39,341 bases of DNA from Sporobacter termitidis (lineage in GTDB: Bacteria > Bacillota > Clostridia > Oscillospirales > Oscillospiraceae): contig JAJUHI010000003.1 in assembly GCA_029267955.1 (NCBI GenBank), positions 1 through 39,341 of the forward strand, written 5' to 3'. The notes below the pieces were generated by a model. The model worked only from the letters and a program-made list of their open reading frames with translations, had not been told where the DNA came from and did no database searches. Positions 9,290 through 22,706 of this stretch are shown piece after piece (the stretch's first letter is position 1; each line of letters starts with the position of its first letter). A program made the position numbers and the translations under genes.

Positions 9290-10029
9290 ATTTCAATCAT
9301 CTCTTTGCGGAGGAGGCTGCTTATTTGCAGGCGCGTCTTCGGCGGCAGCTCGTAGACGTCCGCGTTAAAGAGGTAATTCTGGAGATCCATTTCCTTGATG
9401 AGCATCTTTGTATGGAAAATGTTTGCCTGATACATGTTGATGTCGATGGTGTCGTACTTGGCCAGTATGGCGCTGTCGATGTAGTCCTGAATCGACGTGA
9501 TCGTATGGTCGATAAACAGCTTCTTGCCGTCGATATTGCGGGTAAAGCCCCGGACCCGGTAGTCCATGGTGATGATGTCCGAGTCGAAGCTGCCGATGAG
9601 ATAATCCAGGGTGGACAGGGGCGTGATGGCGCCGCAGGTGGTCACATCGATATCCACCCGGAAGGTGGCGATGGCGTTGTCGGGGTGGTATTCCGGATAG
9701 GTATGGACGGTGACGTGGCTCTTGTCCAGATGGGCCACCACCGTGTCGCCGCCCGCCTGGGCCAGCTGGGAGGGCTCGGCGATCAAAAAGGTCACGCTGG
9801 CCCCCTGGGGCTCATAATCCTGCTTGGAGATGTTGAGCACCGTGGCGCCGATCATCTCCGTCAGGTGGTACAGAATTTTTGTCAGGCGTTCGGAGTTGTA
9901 CTGCTCGCTGATATAGGCGATATAGTCCTTCTGAGCGCGCTCCGTCTTGGCGTAACAGACGTCGTAGATGTTGAAGCTTAGGGACTTTGTCAGATTGTTA
10001 AAGCCGTACAGGGTCAGTTTGTTTTCCAT
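9265..10029 (-). CDS. speD: S-adenosylmethionine decarboxylase proenzyme
   Basis: [44 protein letters not shown] (cleavage/active-site region); start supported by AAAGGAGCATCCGTT-ATG. Confidence 0.92.
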   Translation of the reverse strand: MENKLTLYGFNNLTKSLSFNIYDVCYAKTERAQKDYIAYISEQYNSERLTKILYHLTEMIGATVLNISKQDYEPQGASVTFLIAEPSQLAQAGGDTVVAHLDKSHVTVHTYPEYHPDNAIATFRVDIDVTTCGAITPLSTLDYLIGSFDSDIITMDYRVRGFTRNIDGKKLFIDHTITSIQDYIDSAILAKYDTIDINMYQANIFHTKMLIKEMDLQNYLFNADVYELPPKTRLQISSLLRKEMIEIFSAINVY

Positions 10030-10199
10030 AACGGATGCTCCTTTGACTAGAAAAATAACGCCCAAGCGCTTATGGCGGAAGACCACAACACACTTGAGCG
10101 ATTATCATTGGAAATGTTTTATTTATATACGAATTTAAAAACTCGTTTTATTTATTCATTTCACCCGTATCAGAGTCTATATAGCAAGAATTACTTTTA

Positions 10200-10450
10200 C
10201 TACTCTTATTGATTTTTCACAAGTGTGTATGGCTTCTCGCAGAACACAAGCTCCGGCAAAGCCAAGGTTTTGGGTACCCCAACTTATAAAATTCAGCGGC
10301 GTGTGTGACACGCAACGCAGTGCACGGGGAGCGGCAATGCTGCCGTGCGCAATCAATAAGGCAACGAAAGTTGCCATTTCGGCATTTGACCCGGCTGTCC
10401 GTCCGGCCTTTGATGAAAATATAAAAGCTTTTGCTTTATATTTTCACGGT
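10200..10450 (-). other. Structured non-coding region, candidate leader RNA or dispersed repeat
   Basis: Several local hairpins: GGCAAC-GAAA-GTTGCC (10360-10375), GCACGG..CCGTGC (10322-10347), GCGTGT-GTG-ACACGC (10299-10313), 14-bp stem with one A bulge TGAAAATATAAA(A)GC/GCTTTATATTTTCA (10414-10446). Confidence 0.55.
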
Positions 10451-10489
10451 CAAAAATTCTGTGCTATGATCGTTTAATTAACAGAACGC

Positions 10490-10518
10490 ATACTAACATA
10501 TTACCGCGGCGATGTCAA
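10490..10518 (-). promoter_or_regulatory. Strong putative sigma-A promoter reading toward speD
   Basis: Minus strand TTGACA - 17 nt - TAGTAT. Confidence 0.7.
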
Positions 10519-10590
10519 TATGAACGCCTATTAGTTATATGCCGATTCTGCACTCTGATACATCAGAAGATGCTAAAAAGGTAAGGAGCC

Positions 10591-11334
10591 TCAGCCGTTG
10601 AGGAAACGGGACAAAAAGTCCTTTGTCTCCTGGCGGGAGGGGTTGATGAAAATCTGCTCGGGCGTCCCTTCCTCGCAGATGACGCCGTCGTTCATGAAGA
10701 CCACGTGGCTGGACACATCTCTGGCAAAAGCCATTTCGTGGGTGACGATGATCATGGTCAGGCCCTCTTTTGCAAGGGTCCGCATGACGGATAACACCTC
10801 GCCCACCATCTGGGGGTCCAGCGCCGAGGTGGGCTCGTCAAACAGCAGGATCTCCGGCTCCATGGCCAGCGCCCGGGCGATGGCCACCCGCTGTTTCTGG
10901 CCGCCGGAGAGCTGCCGGGGCTTGGCGTTGATATAGGGCGACATGCCCACCTTTTCCAGATAGTTAAGGGCTGTCTGCCGGGCGGTGTTCTTGTCCTGCT
11001 TTAGAACCTTTGTCGTGCCGATCATGCAGTTTTTCAGCGCCGTCATGTTGGAAAACAGGTTAAAGCTCTGGAACACCATGCCGACCTTTGCCCGGTAGGC
11101 CGGGACATCAAACCGGCCGGCGGTGATGTCTTTCCCGTGGAAAAGGATTTCGCCGCCGGTGGGCGTTTCAAGCAGGTTGATGCACCGCAGCAGCGTCGAC
11201 TTACCGGAGCCGGACGCGCCGATGATGCAGATAACGTCGCCCTTATTGACGGAAAAGTTGATATCCTTCAAGACAACGTTTTTGCCGAAGGTTTTGCTGA
11301 GATGGCGGATCTCAAGGAGCTTCTCAGTACTCAC
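10591..11334 (-). CDS. Polar amino acid ABC transporter ATP-binding protein
   Basis: [55 protein letters not shown] start at 11334 with GGAGGG upstream. Confidence 0.92.
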   Translation of the reverse strand: MSTEKLLEIRHLSKTFGKNVVLKDINFSVNKGDVICIIGASGSGKSTLLRCINLLETPTGGEILFHGKDITAGRFDVPAYRAKVGMVFQSFNLFSNMTALKNCMIGTTKVLKQDKNTARQTALNYLEKVGMSPYINAKPRQLSGGQKQRVAIARALAMEPEILLFDEPTSALDPQMVGEVLSVMRTLAKEGLTMIIVTHEMAFARDVSSHVVFMNDGVICEEGTPEQIFINPSRQETKDFLSRFLNG

Positions 11335-12130
11335 CTCTCGTCCCTCCGTTTCTGCCGAGGAATTTATACATGCCGCTGGTGTGGGCCAGCGTATCGGTGG
11401 TGGCCAGGTCGTAGTTTTTGGGGCCGTCCATCCGCCGTTCAAACCAGCGCAGCAGCTGGGAGAAGAACACGGTCATAATCAGGTACATGGCCATGGTGAC
11501 GGTATACGTCTCAAAGTAGATGTAATAGGTGCCGGAGACGGATTTGGACGTGAAGAACAGCTCCACCACGCTGATGACCGAGAGGACGCAGGTGTCCTTG
11601 ATGTTGATGATCAGGTTGTTGCCGATCTGGGGCATGATGTTCCGCAGCGCCTGGGGCAGGATAACGTACAGCATCGTTTGAAAGTGCGTCATACCGATGG
11701 CCTTGGCGCCCTCCGTCTGCCCCTCGTCAATGGACAGGATGCCGCCGCGCACTGTTTCGGCCATGTAGGCGCCGGTGTTGATGGAGACGATGAAAAAGGC
11801 GGCAAACCACATGGTCATGTCAATGCCGAACAGTATCGCCGAGCCGTAATAAATGAACATGGCCTGCGCCATCATCGGCGTCCCGCGGAAGACCTCCACA
11901 TAGACGTTGAGGATCAGCCGGACAAGCCACAGGACGCTTTTCTTGACGGCGCTGTCGTTTTTGGAGACGGGTATCGTCTGGATGACGCCCACGATAAACC
12001 CGATGATGCATCCAAAGAACGTACCCACCACGGCGATGATCAGGGTCGTCCCCGCCCCGCGCAGGAGGGACCCGCCGTAGTTTTGCAGTATAAAGAGGAT
12101 CCGGCCTAAAAAATCGGACGGCAGAGACAT
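11324..12130 (-). CDS. Polar amino acid ABC transporter permease (HisM/GlnP-like)
   Basis: [62 protein letters not shown] (EAA loop). Confidence 0.92.
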   Translation of the reverse strand: MSLPSDFLGRILFILQNYGGSLLRGAGTTLIIAVVGTFFGCIIGFIVGVIQTIPVSKNDSAVKKSVLWLVRLILNVYVEVFRGTPMMAQAMFIYYGSAILFGIDMTMWFAAFFIVSINTGAYMAETVRGGILSIDEGQTEGAKAIGMTHFQTMLYVILPQALRNIMPQIGNNLIINIKDTCVLSVISVVELFFTSKSVSGTYYIYFETYTVTMAMYLIMTVFFSQLLRWFERRMDGPKNYDLATTDTLAHTSGMYKFLGRNGGTRGEY

Positions 12131-12154
12131 ACGGTCACCCTTTCAAGAAGTTAT

Positions 12155-12178
12155 GGGGGAGCAGCATGCCGCTCCCCC
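12155..12178 (-). promoter_or_regulatory. Intercistronic hairpin between binding-protein and permease genes
   Basis: GGGGGAGC/GCTCCCCC perfect 8-bp stem without a T tract on minus; position fits partial termination or mRNA stabilisation. Confidence 0.55.
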
Positions 12179-12195
12179 AACAGTTTTCGCTATCG

Positions 12196-13086
12196 TTATT
12201 CGGACAGGGGCTGGACCTTGATGGCTTCGTTCATCATGCGCACAAAGTCATCCGGGGTCAGTGTGGCGAGGGCTTCGTTGAGCAGGTCCTTAAGCTCGGT
12301 GTTGCCCTTTCTCAGCGAGATGCCGATGTTGATTTCCTCTTCGGACACCTCAAAGTTGTCCTCGGAACCCGTAAAGTTGAGAAGCTTCATATTGGGATAA
12401 ACCATCAGGGCGGCCAGCGCCGTGGGCTCGTCGGTGACGACAATGTTGCACTTGCCGGAATCCAAGGCCACCAGCATGGCGGCGGTGGTCTCCATGGCGG
12501 GCAGAATCTTGGCGTCCTTGATCTGCGGCAGGCACTCGTCGTACCAGACCGTGTTGATCTGGGAGGTGCAGGTGGCGCCCGCCAGGTCCGAAAGGCCTTT
12601 CGCGTTGGCATACGGCGAGTCCGCGGTGGTCAGCGCCACGATGGAGGCGTAATAATACGGGGTTGTGAAGTCCATGGTCTCAAGGCGCTCGGCGGTGATG
12701 GACTGGCCGCAGATGCCCACGTCAACCTTGCCGGACTGAACGGCCAGGGGGATGCTGTCCCAGTCCATCTTGTGGATTTCCAGCTTGTAGCCGATTTTTT
12801 CGGCCAGGTACTTGGCCATCATGACGTCATAGCCGTAGGCGTAGTCGGTGCTCTGGTAAATCGGCACGGCGCCGTTGGCGTCCGTCGACTGCGTCCAGTT
12901 GTAGGGCGCGTAGGCGCACTCCATGGCCACGCGGAGGACCTTTTCTTCACTGGGCTGCGCGTCGGCGGGCTCAGACGCGGCGGGGGAGGCCGTGTCGGCA
13001 GCCGGCGGCGTTTCAGCTTTCGGCGCGCAGGCAGCGATCCCGAAAACAAGAACCAGCGCCAGGAGCAGGGAAAGCAGTTTTTTCAT
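12196..13086 (-). CDS. Polar amino acid ABC transporter substrate-binding lipoprotein
   Basis: MKKLLSLLLALVLVFGIAACAPKAE lipobox; VDVGICGQSITAERLETMDFTTPYY (SBP family 3). Confidence 0.92.
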   Translation of the reverse strand: MKKLLSLLLALVLVFGIAACAPKAETPPAADTASPAASEPADAQPSEEKVLRVAMECAYAPYNWTQSTDANGAVPIYQSTDYAYGYDVMMAKYLAEKIGYKLEIHKMDWDSIPLAVQSGKVDVGICGQSITAERLETMDFTTPYYYASIVALTTADSPYANAKGLSDLAGATCTSQINTVWYDECLPQIKDAKILPAMETTAAMLVALDSGKCNIVVTDEPTALAALMVYPNMKLLNFTGSEDNFEVSEEEINIGISLRKGNTELKDLLNEALATLTPDDFVRMMNEAIKVQPLSE

Positions 13087-13142
13087 TACGATTACCATCC
13101 TTCGTAGAAACTTTTTTACTTTAACAGACGATAGTTGCATTC

Positions 13143-13171
13143 ATTTTAACATCCGACGGCGGACTGCGCAA
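13143..13171 (-). promoter_or_regulatory. Putative promoter of the amino-acid ABC operon
   Basis: Minus TTGCGC - 17 nt - TAAAAT. Confidence 0.5.
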
Positions 13172-13318
13172 TAACCAAGTTGACGCCCGCCCGCAGAAAA
13201 TCAGCTTAACTACCGATACGCCCGGAGGGACGCCCGGCGCCCCCGCGCATACAATGGAGTGTGCCGGCGCCGGAAGGGTGCGGCGAAGATTGCTGCCTTG
13301 CAGCGGAAGGGGAGTTTA

Positions 13319-13819
13319 ATGAGCTGGTTTTTAACGCACAGGTCGGCCTCGTACATAAAGCGGCTGTATGGGAAAAAGCCCGATGCCAAAGCGGATATCC
13401 GGGGGAGCGGCGCCTACCGGGACATTGTCGGAACCGCCGAGTTTTATCAGACGGGAGACGGCGTGCTCGTCAGCGTGGAGGTGACCGGGCTGCCGAGCCA
13501 GTCGGGGCCGTGTGGGGGCGGCATTTTTGCCCTCCATCTCCACGAGGGCGCGCCCTGCGCCGGGACGCCTGACGACCCCTATGCCGATGTGGGCGGGCAT
13601 TATAACCCCGGCGGCTGCCCGCACCCCCATCATGCCGGAGACCTGCCGCCGCTCTTTGAGACGAAGGGGCGGGCCTTCATGGTTGTGCTGACGGGGCGCT
13701 TTAAGGTGGCGGACATCATCGGCCGGTCGGTGATCATCCACGCCGGCCCGGACGATTTTACCTCCCAGCCCGCCGGCAACGCCGGCAGGAAAATCGCCTG
13801 CGGCGTTATCCGCAGATAA
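13319..13819 (+). CDS. Cu/Zn superoxide dismutase family protein, no signal peptide
   Basis: FALHLHEG, GGHYNPGG, HPHHAGDLPP, VIIHAGPDDF...GNAGRKIACGVI: metal-ligand motifs present; ATG preceded by AGGGGAG. Confidence 0.9.
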   Translation: MSWFLTHRSASYIKRLYGKKPDAKADIRGSGAYRDIVGTAEFYQTGDGVLVSVEVTGLPSQSGPCGGGIFALHLHEGAPCAGTPDDPYADVGGHYNPGGCPHPHHAGDLPPLFETKGRAFMVVLTGRFKVADIIGRSVIIHAGPDDFTSQPAGNAGRKIACGVIRR

Positions 13820-13822
13820 GGT

Positions 13823-13907
13823 GAAAGATTCTTCGCCGAAGGGCTCAGAAGGAAGGCGCTGTAGGCCGCCCGCGCTTCTGAGGGGCAGGAGCCCCGAAGA
13901 ATCTTTC
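13823..13907. repeat. Nested palindromic element between convergent SOD and gltD genes; may act as terminator for +
   Basis: 13-bp perfect outer inverted repeat GAAAGATTCTTCG/CGAAGAATCTTTC, inner CTCAGAAG/CTTCTGAG and GGGGC-AGGA-GCCCC, then GGTTTTATTT on +. Confidence 0.75.
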
Positions 13908-13911
13908 GGTT

Positions 13912-15369
13912 TTATTTCTCCGCCAGATACCGGGCCACGGCGTCGGCCGCGCCGCGGCCTTCCTTGATGGCCCAGACCACAAGGCTCTGGCCGCGCCGGG
14001 CGTCGCCCGCGGCGAAGACGCCGTCCAGATTCGTCGCGTAGCTGTCTTCCGGCGCGCTGATGTTGCCGCGCTGGTCCTGATTTAGGCCCAGCTCGCGGAT
14101 GACGGTGTCCTCGGGCCCCAAAAAGCCCATGGCGATCAGGACAAGCTGCGCCGGCCAGACCTTTTCCGTGCCGGGGACCTCCTGCATCTTGCCGCTGCTC
14201 CAGTCCACCTCCACGGTGTGCAGGGCCTTGACATTGCCCGCCCCGTCGCACTCGATTTTCTTTGTCGTCAGGCAGAAGTTTCTGGGGTCCTTGCCGAAAA
14301 GCTCGATGGCCTCCTCCTGCCCGTAATCGGTTTTAAAGGTCTTGGGCCACTGGGGCCACGGGTTATTATCGGTCCGGCCGACAGGGGCCGGCGGCATGAT
14401 TTCCAGCTGGTTTACCGACCGGCAGCCGTGGCGGATGGCGGTGGCCACGCAGTCGGTGCCCGTGTCGCCGCCGCCGATGACGATAACGTCTTTATCCTTG
14501 GCGGAGATATAATTGCCGTCGGCGAAATTTGAGGCCAGAAGGCTTTTTGTGCTGGCCGCCAGGAAATCAACGGCGAAATAGATGCCCTTGCAGTCTCTGC
14601 CCGGGACGGAGACGTCCCGCGGCTTCTTTGCGCCGATGCACAGAACGACCGCGTCAAATTCCTTTCGGAGGTCCGCGGCGGTGATGTCCCGGCCGATTTC
14701 CACGCCCGTTTTAAACACCACGCCCTCCGCCTGCATCAGGCGGATGCGCCGGTCGACAATCTGCTTCTCCAGCTTCATGTTGGGGATGCCGTACATGAGC
14801 AGGCCGCCCGGCCGGTCGTCCTTTTCAAAGACGGTGACCGAATGCCCCAGCTTGTTGAGCCTGTCGGCGCAGGCCAGGCCCGAGGGCCCGGAGCCGACGA
14901 CGGCCACCGTCTTGCCGGTCCGCGCCTTCGGCGGGTTGGGGACGACCCAGCCCATCTCAAAGGCGTGCTCGATGATGGCGCGCTCGTTCTGCCGGGTGGC
15001 CACGGCCTCGTCCGTCAGCCCCAGCGTACAGGAGCCCTCGCAGAGGGCGGGGCACACGCGGGAGGTAAACTCCGGAAAGCTGGAGGTTTTCATCAAGCGG
15101 CGGTAGGCCTTCTCGTACATGCCGTTGTAAAGAAGCTCGTTCCATTCGGGGATGAGGTTGTGGAGCGGACAGCCGGAGGCGGTGCCACCCAGCATCAGGC
15201 CCATCTGGCAGAAGGCGGTGCCGCAGTCCATGCAGCGGGCGCTCTGCTCCCTCAGCTTGTCAATGGGCATGACGGTGTGGAAGTCGTTCCAGTCGCGCAC
15301 GCGCTCGCGCACCGGCCGGTTTGGCGCCGTTTCCCGCTTGTATTCCATAAATCCTGTCGGTTTTGCCAT
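13912..15369 (-). CDS. gltD: Glutamate synthase small subunit
   Basis: [10 protein letters not shown]...[58 protein letters not shown]. Confidence 0.95.
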   Translation of the reverse strand: MAKPTGFMEYKRETAPNRPVRERVRDWNDFHTVMPIDKLREQSARCMDCGTAFCQMGLMLGGTASGCPLHNLIPEWNELLYNGMYEKAYRRLMKTSSFPEFTSRVCPALCEGSCTLGLTDEAVATRQNERAIIEHAFEMGWVVPNPPKARTGKTVAVVGSGPSGLACADRLNKLGHSVTVFEKDDRPGGLLMYGIPNMKLEKQIVDRRIRLMQAEGVVFKTGVEIGRDITAADLRKEFDAVVLCIGAKKPRDVSVPGRDCKGIYFAVDFLAASTKSLLASNFADGNYISAKDKDVIVIGGGDTGTDCVATAIRHGCRSVNQLEIMPPAPVGRTDNNPWPQWPKTFKTDYGQEEAIELFGKDPRNFCLTTKKIECDGAGNVKALHTVEVDWSSGKMQEVPGTEKVWPAQLVLIAMGFLGPEDTVIRELGLNQDQRGNISAPEDSYATNLDGVFAAGDARRGQSLVVWAIKEGRGAADAVARYLAEK

Positions 15370-15381
15370 GATGGTGCCCTC

Positions 15382-19956
<4,575 letters not shown>

Positions 19957-20021
19957 AGAACCAGTCCTTTCAAAATGTCGGCTTTCCCGTGAAGGACCCA
20001 TGTGAGTTCCCTGAAAAGGAT

Positions 20022-20083
20022 AAAAAAACAGTATGATATCAAGCTGGCCCGCCCGCATTGCCGGACCAGCAAAATATCATACT
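20022..20083 (-). terminator. Intrinsic terminator/attenuator in the gltB leader
   Basis: Minus AGTATGATAT...GCTGG...CCAGC...ATATCATACT followed by GTTTTTTT; 66 nt before the gltB ATG and downstream of the putative promoter. Confidence 0.75.
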
Positions 20084-20129
20084 CCCCATTGAGTTCTTCA
20101 GTTTTTATATTTAAAGTGTGCTGTATGCT

Positions 20130-20169
20130 ATTTTAAGATATTTGCAAGTGTTTTGCAACACCCTTGCAA
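20130..20169 (-). promoter_or_regulatory. gltB promoter with triple TTGCAA operator-like array
   Basis: -35 TTGCAA (20153-20158), 17-nt spacer, -10 TAAAAT (20130-20135); TTGCAA copies at 20142-20147, 20153-20158, 20164-20169, each 11 bp apart. Confidence 0.65.
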
Positions 20170-20246
20170 AAATTAATTTAAAATGCCATAAATTACTGGT
20201 AACAGAGGACCTGTTATGAGACAATATAACAACGATATTGCATTAT

Positions 20247-21464
20247 TTACGATTCGGGGCTTGGCGTGGGCTGGGCGCCCGCCGGTTTTTGGCCGGAATT
20301 CTTGCTGCGGCTTCTGCCGCCCCTATGGTGGCGCTTCGGCCGTTTTGCCGCCGCGCCGTTGCCGCCGGAAGCCTGTGTCGCCGTTTCCTTGGCCGGGGCC
20401 GGCTGCTTTTTCTCCGCTTTCTGCTGCTTGGAGACGTTCTTCCCGCGCTTTTTGTCGCTTTTCTGCTGCGGCGGCTGCTCGGGCCTTTTCTGGGGTTTCG
20501 GCGGCGCCGGCTGCGGGTGCAAAACGGGCTCCGGCTCCGGTTCGGCGTCAGGCAGGGGGCTCGGCTCCGGCGCGGGCCGCGGCTTTTCAATAAAGCCGGC
20601 CTCCTCCAGCCGGCCCTCGGCTTTGGCGGCGATATACTCGGCCCGGCGGGCCTTGCCGCCCAAGATGTCCAGCTCGTCGAAGGAAAAGGTCTTCAGCGTC
20701 GTATCCAGACCGTCCTCCAGGCGCACCTTGGCCTGTCCGCGCAGGAGGTTGACGCTGATGACCGAGCCTTTGCCGGCGGGGGTGTCCACAAAAGCGTCCA
20801 CCTTGGGCGCTTTTTTCACCAGATCCTCGTAGGCGTGCTCCTCGTATTTCAGGCAGCACATGAGCCGGCCGCAGGTGCCGGAAATTTTGACCGGGTTGAG
20901 GGACAGGCCCTGGGTTTTCGCCATTTTGATGGAGACGGGGTGGAACTCGTCCAAAAACTGCGAGCAGCAGAAGGGCTTGCCGCAGATGCCGAGGCCGCCC
21001 AGCATTCTGGCCTCGTCCCGGACGCCGATCTGGCGCAGCTCGATGCGCGTTTTGAACATGGCGGCAAGGTCCTTGACCAGCTCCCGGAAGTCGACGCGGC
21101 CGTCCGAGGTGAAAAAGAAGAGGATCTTGTTGCCTTCAAAGCTGAACTCCACGTCTACCAGCTTCATGTCCAGCTTGTGCTCGGCGATTTTCTTCTGGCA
21201 GAATTCAAAGGCTTCGGCCTCCCGGGCCTTGTTGTCCTCGGCCCGTCTCTGGTCCTCCGGCGTGGCGATGCGGATCACCGGCCGCAGGGGCGGTATGATG
21301 GCCGTGTCCTCCACCATGTGGTTGCCATAGGTGCAGTAGGCGTATTCCAGGCCCTTTGACGTTTCGACGATGACGTTGGTGTTGGAGGGTATTGTCAATC
21401 CCGCGGGATCAAAAAAGTATACTTTTCCTTTATTTTTAAAACGTGCGCTGATAACCTCAATCAT
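20247..21464 (-). CDS. ricT: PSP1/RicT (YaaT) family protein with long Pro/Lys/Arg-rich C-terminal tail
   Basis: VISARFKNKGKVYFFDPAGL, GLGICGKPFCCSQFL, GTCGRLMCCLKYEEHAYEDL Cys-rich PSP1 signature; ATG 21464 preceded by GAGG. Confidence 0.88.
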   Translation of the reverse strand: MIEVISARFKNKGKVYFFDPAGLTIPSNTNVIVETSKGLEYAYCTYGNHMVEDTAIIPPLRPVIRIATPEDQRRAEDNKAREAEAFEFCQKKIAEHKLDMKLVDVEFSFEGNKILFFFTSDGRVDFRELVKDLAAMFKTRIELRQIGVRDEARMLGGLGICGKPFCCSQFLDEFHPVSIKMAKTQGLSLNPVKISGTCGRLMCCLKYEEHAYEDLVKKAPKVDAFVDTPAGKGSVISVNLLRGQAKVRLEDGLDTTLKTFSFDELDILGGKARRAEYIAAKAEGRLEEAGFIEKPRPAPEPSPLPDAEPEPEPVLHPQPAPPKPQKRPEQPPQQKSDKKRGKNVSKQQKAEKKQPAPAKETATQASGGNGAAAKRPKRHHRGGRSRSKNSGQKPAGAQPTPSPES

Positions 21465-21540
21465 GTTGTTCCTCATTTCAAGTCGGCGGGGAATGCCCGC
21501 GACTCTATTTTCATGCCGGCGGCTCTATTTTAGAGCCGTA

Positions 21541-22422
21541 TTACCGGTTTTTGCGCGGCAAGACGGCGGTCGCCGCTTCGGCCAGCTCGGCGCAGAGCAT
21601 CCCGGCGATGTGGCCGAGCCCCACGTTGGCGTTATAGTAGTCGTCGGCGCGGCTCAATGCGGCGAAGGCCTTTTTCGGGAAGTCCGGCGGGTAGGCGGCC
21701 GCTCCGGCGCGCGCGCCGTCCCGGAGCTTTTCCGCCAGGAGCGTCCGGACGCCGTCGACAAACAGGGGGAATTTGCTTTTGTCAAGATTCTCAAGTTGGA
21801 AGGAGAAGGCCGTGAGCGCCAGCGGACCTTCTGAAAAAGCCCTCACAAACTCGTCGGCAACCTCCATGACGCCGGACAGGTCCGGCAGGGCCTGGCCGGC
21901 CGGGAGCATCACGCAGCGGGACCGGACCGTCGCCAGCAAGGCCGAGGGGGTTTCCGCTTCTAAAATGATGGTAACGCGGGGCGGCGGCTCCTCCAGGAGC
22001 TTTAACAGCGCGTTCTGGGCGGCGGGATTCATGCTGTCCGCGTTTCTCAGGATATAAACCTTTTCCTCCGCCTCGTTGGGCAGTATCACCGCGTCCTCCC
22101 GCAGGGCGCGGATCTGGTCGACGACGATCTCCTTCTTGTCCGGCGGGCGGTCGATGACGGCGATGTCCGGATGAACGCCCCGCGCGGCTTTCTGACAATG
22201 GCGGCACAGTTGGCAGGGCTTATGATCGCCGCTTTCGCAGACGGCCGCCGCCGCCAGCGTTTCCGACGCGCGGGTCCGCTCCGCCTGGTCGCCGCCCCAG
22301 ATGATATACGCATGGGATTTTACGGCTTTATACGGGCTTGCATCCGTTTGGACATGACGGACAGTTTCATTTCCCTGCTGACTCATAGCGCCTCCGTCAT
22401 CCGGCGATTTTTGCTTACTCAT
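21541..22422 (-). CDS. holB: DNA polymerase III delta' subunit
   Basis: CQLCRHCQKAARGVHPDIAVIDRP, VYILRNADSMNPAAQNALLKLLEEPPPRVTIILEAE; exact start uncertain (22422 or 22386). Confidence 0.85.
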   Translation of the reverse strand: MSKQKSPDDGGAMSQQGNETVRHVQTDASPYKAVKSHAYIIWGGDQAERTRASETLAAAAVCESGDHKPCQLCRHCQKAARGVHPDIAVIDRPPDKKEIVVDQIRALREDAVILPNEAEEKVYILRNADSMNPAAQNALLKLLEEPPPRVTIILEAETPSALLATVRSRCVMLPAGQALPDLSGVMEVADEFVRAFSEGPLALTAFSFQLENLDKSKFPLFVDGVRTLLAEKLRDGARAGAAAYPPDFPKKAFAALSRADDYYNANVGLGHIAGMLCAELAEAATAVLPRKNR

Positions 22423-22622
22423 TATAGTATTTTACATTTGATTCCGGCTTTTAGTCAACTAAAATGTCAGAATTCGTATATATGGCAGCGTTTTTCACGG
22501 GCTTGCCGATATAAAACCGGTGATTGCCACGGGCCCAACTGGGGCGTATAATGAAATCTCATAGTAAAACTGCCAATCCGAGGCAGAATACATCTGTCGG
22601 GCTGCCGGCTGAAAACCATAAG

Positions 22623-22652
22623 TTGCATACGGCGGCAATAATATGCTATACT
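22623..22652 (+). promoter_or_regulatory. Putative metG promoter
   Basis: TTGCAT - 18 nt - TATACT upstream of AGAAAGGAAAGG-N6-ATG. Confidence 0.6.
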
Positions 22653-22706
22653 GCTCGTTACAGCACTTTGCATCGGCATTGATGATACAGAAAGGAAAGG
22701 ACAGTT

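Noticed and set aside
10177-10477. 66-aa (-) and 84-aa (+) ORFs in the speD leader
   Set aside because: No ribosome-binding sites, extensive hairpins, both strands open over the same structured DNA; treated as non-coding structure or repeat instead.
19957-20058. 34-codon N-terminal extension of GltB in the ORF track
   Set aside because: It would start inside the leader terminator hairpin; [23 protein letters not shown] with a proper RBS at 19956 fits the family N-terminus.
22423-22706. T-box or SAM riboswitch upstream of metG
   Set aside because: Looked for an AGGGTGGNACCGCG T-box and SAM-I core motifs; neither is present, only an ordinary promoter and short hairpins.
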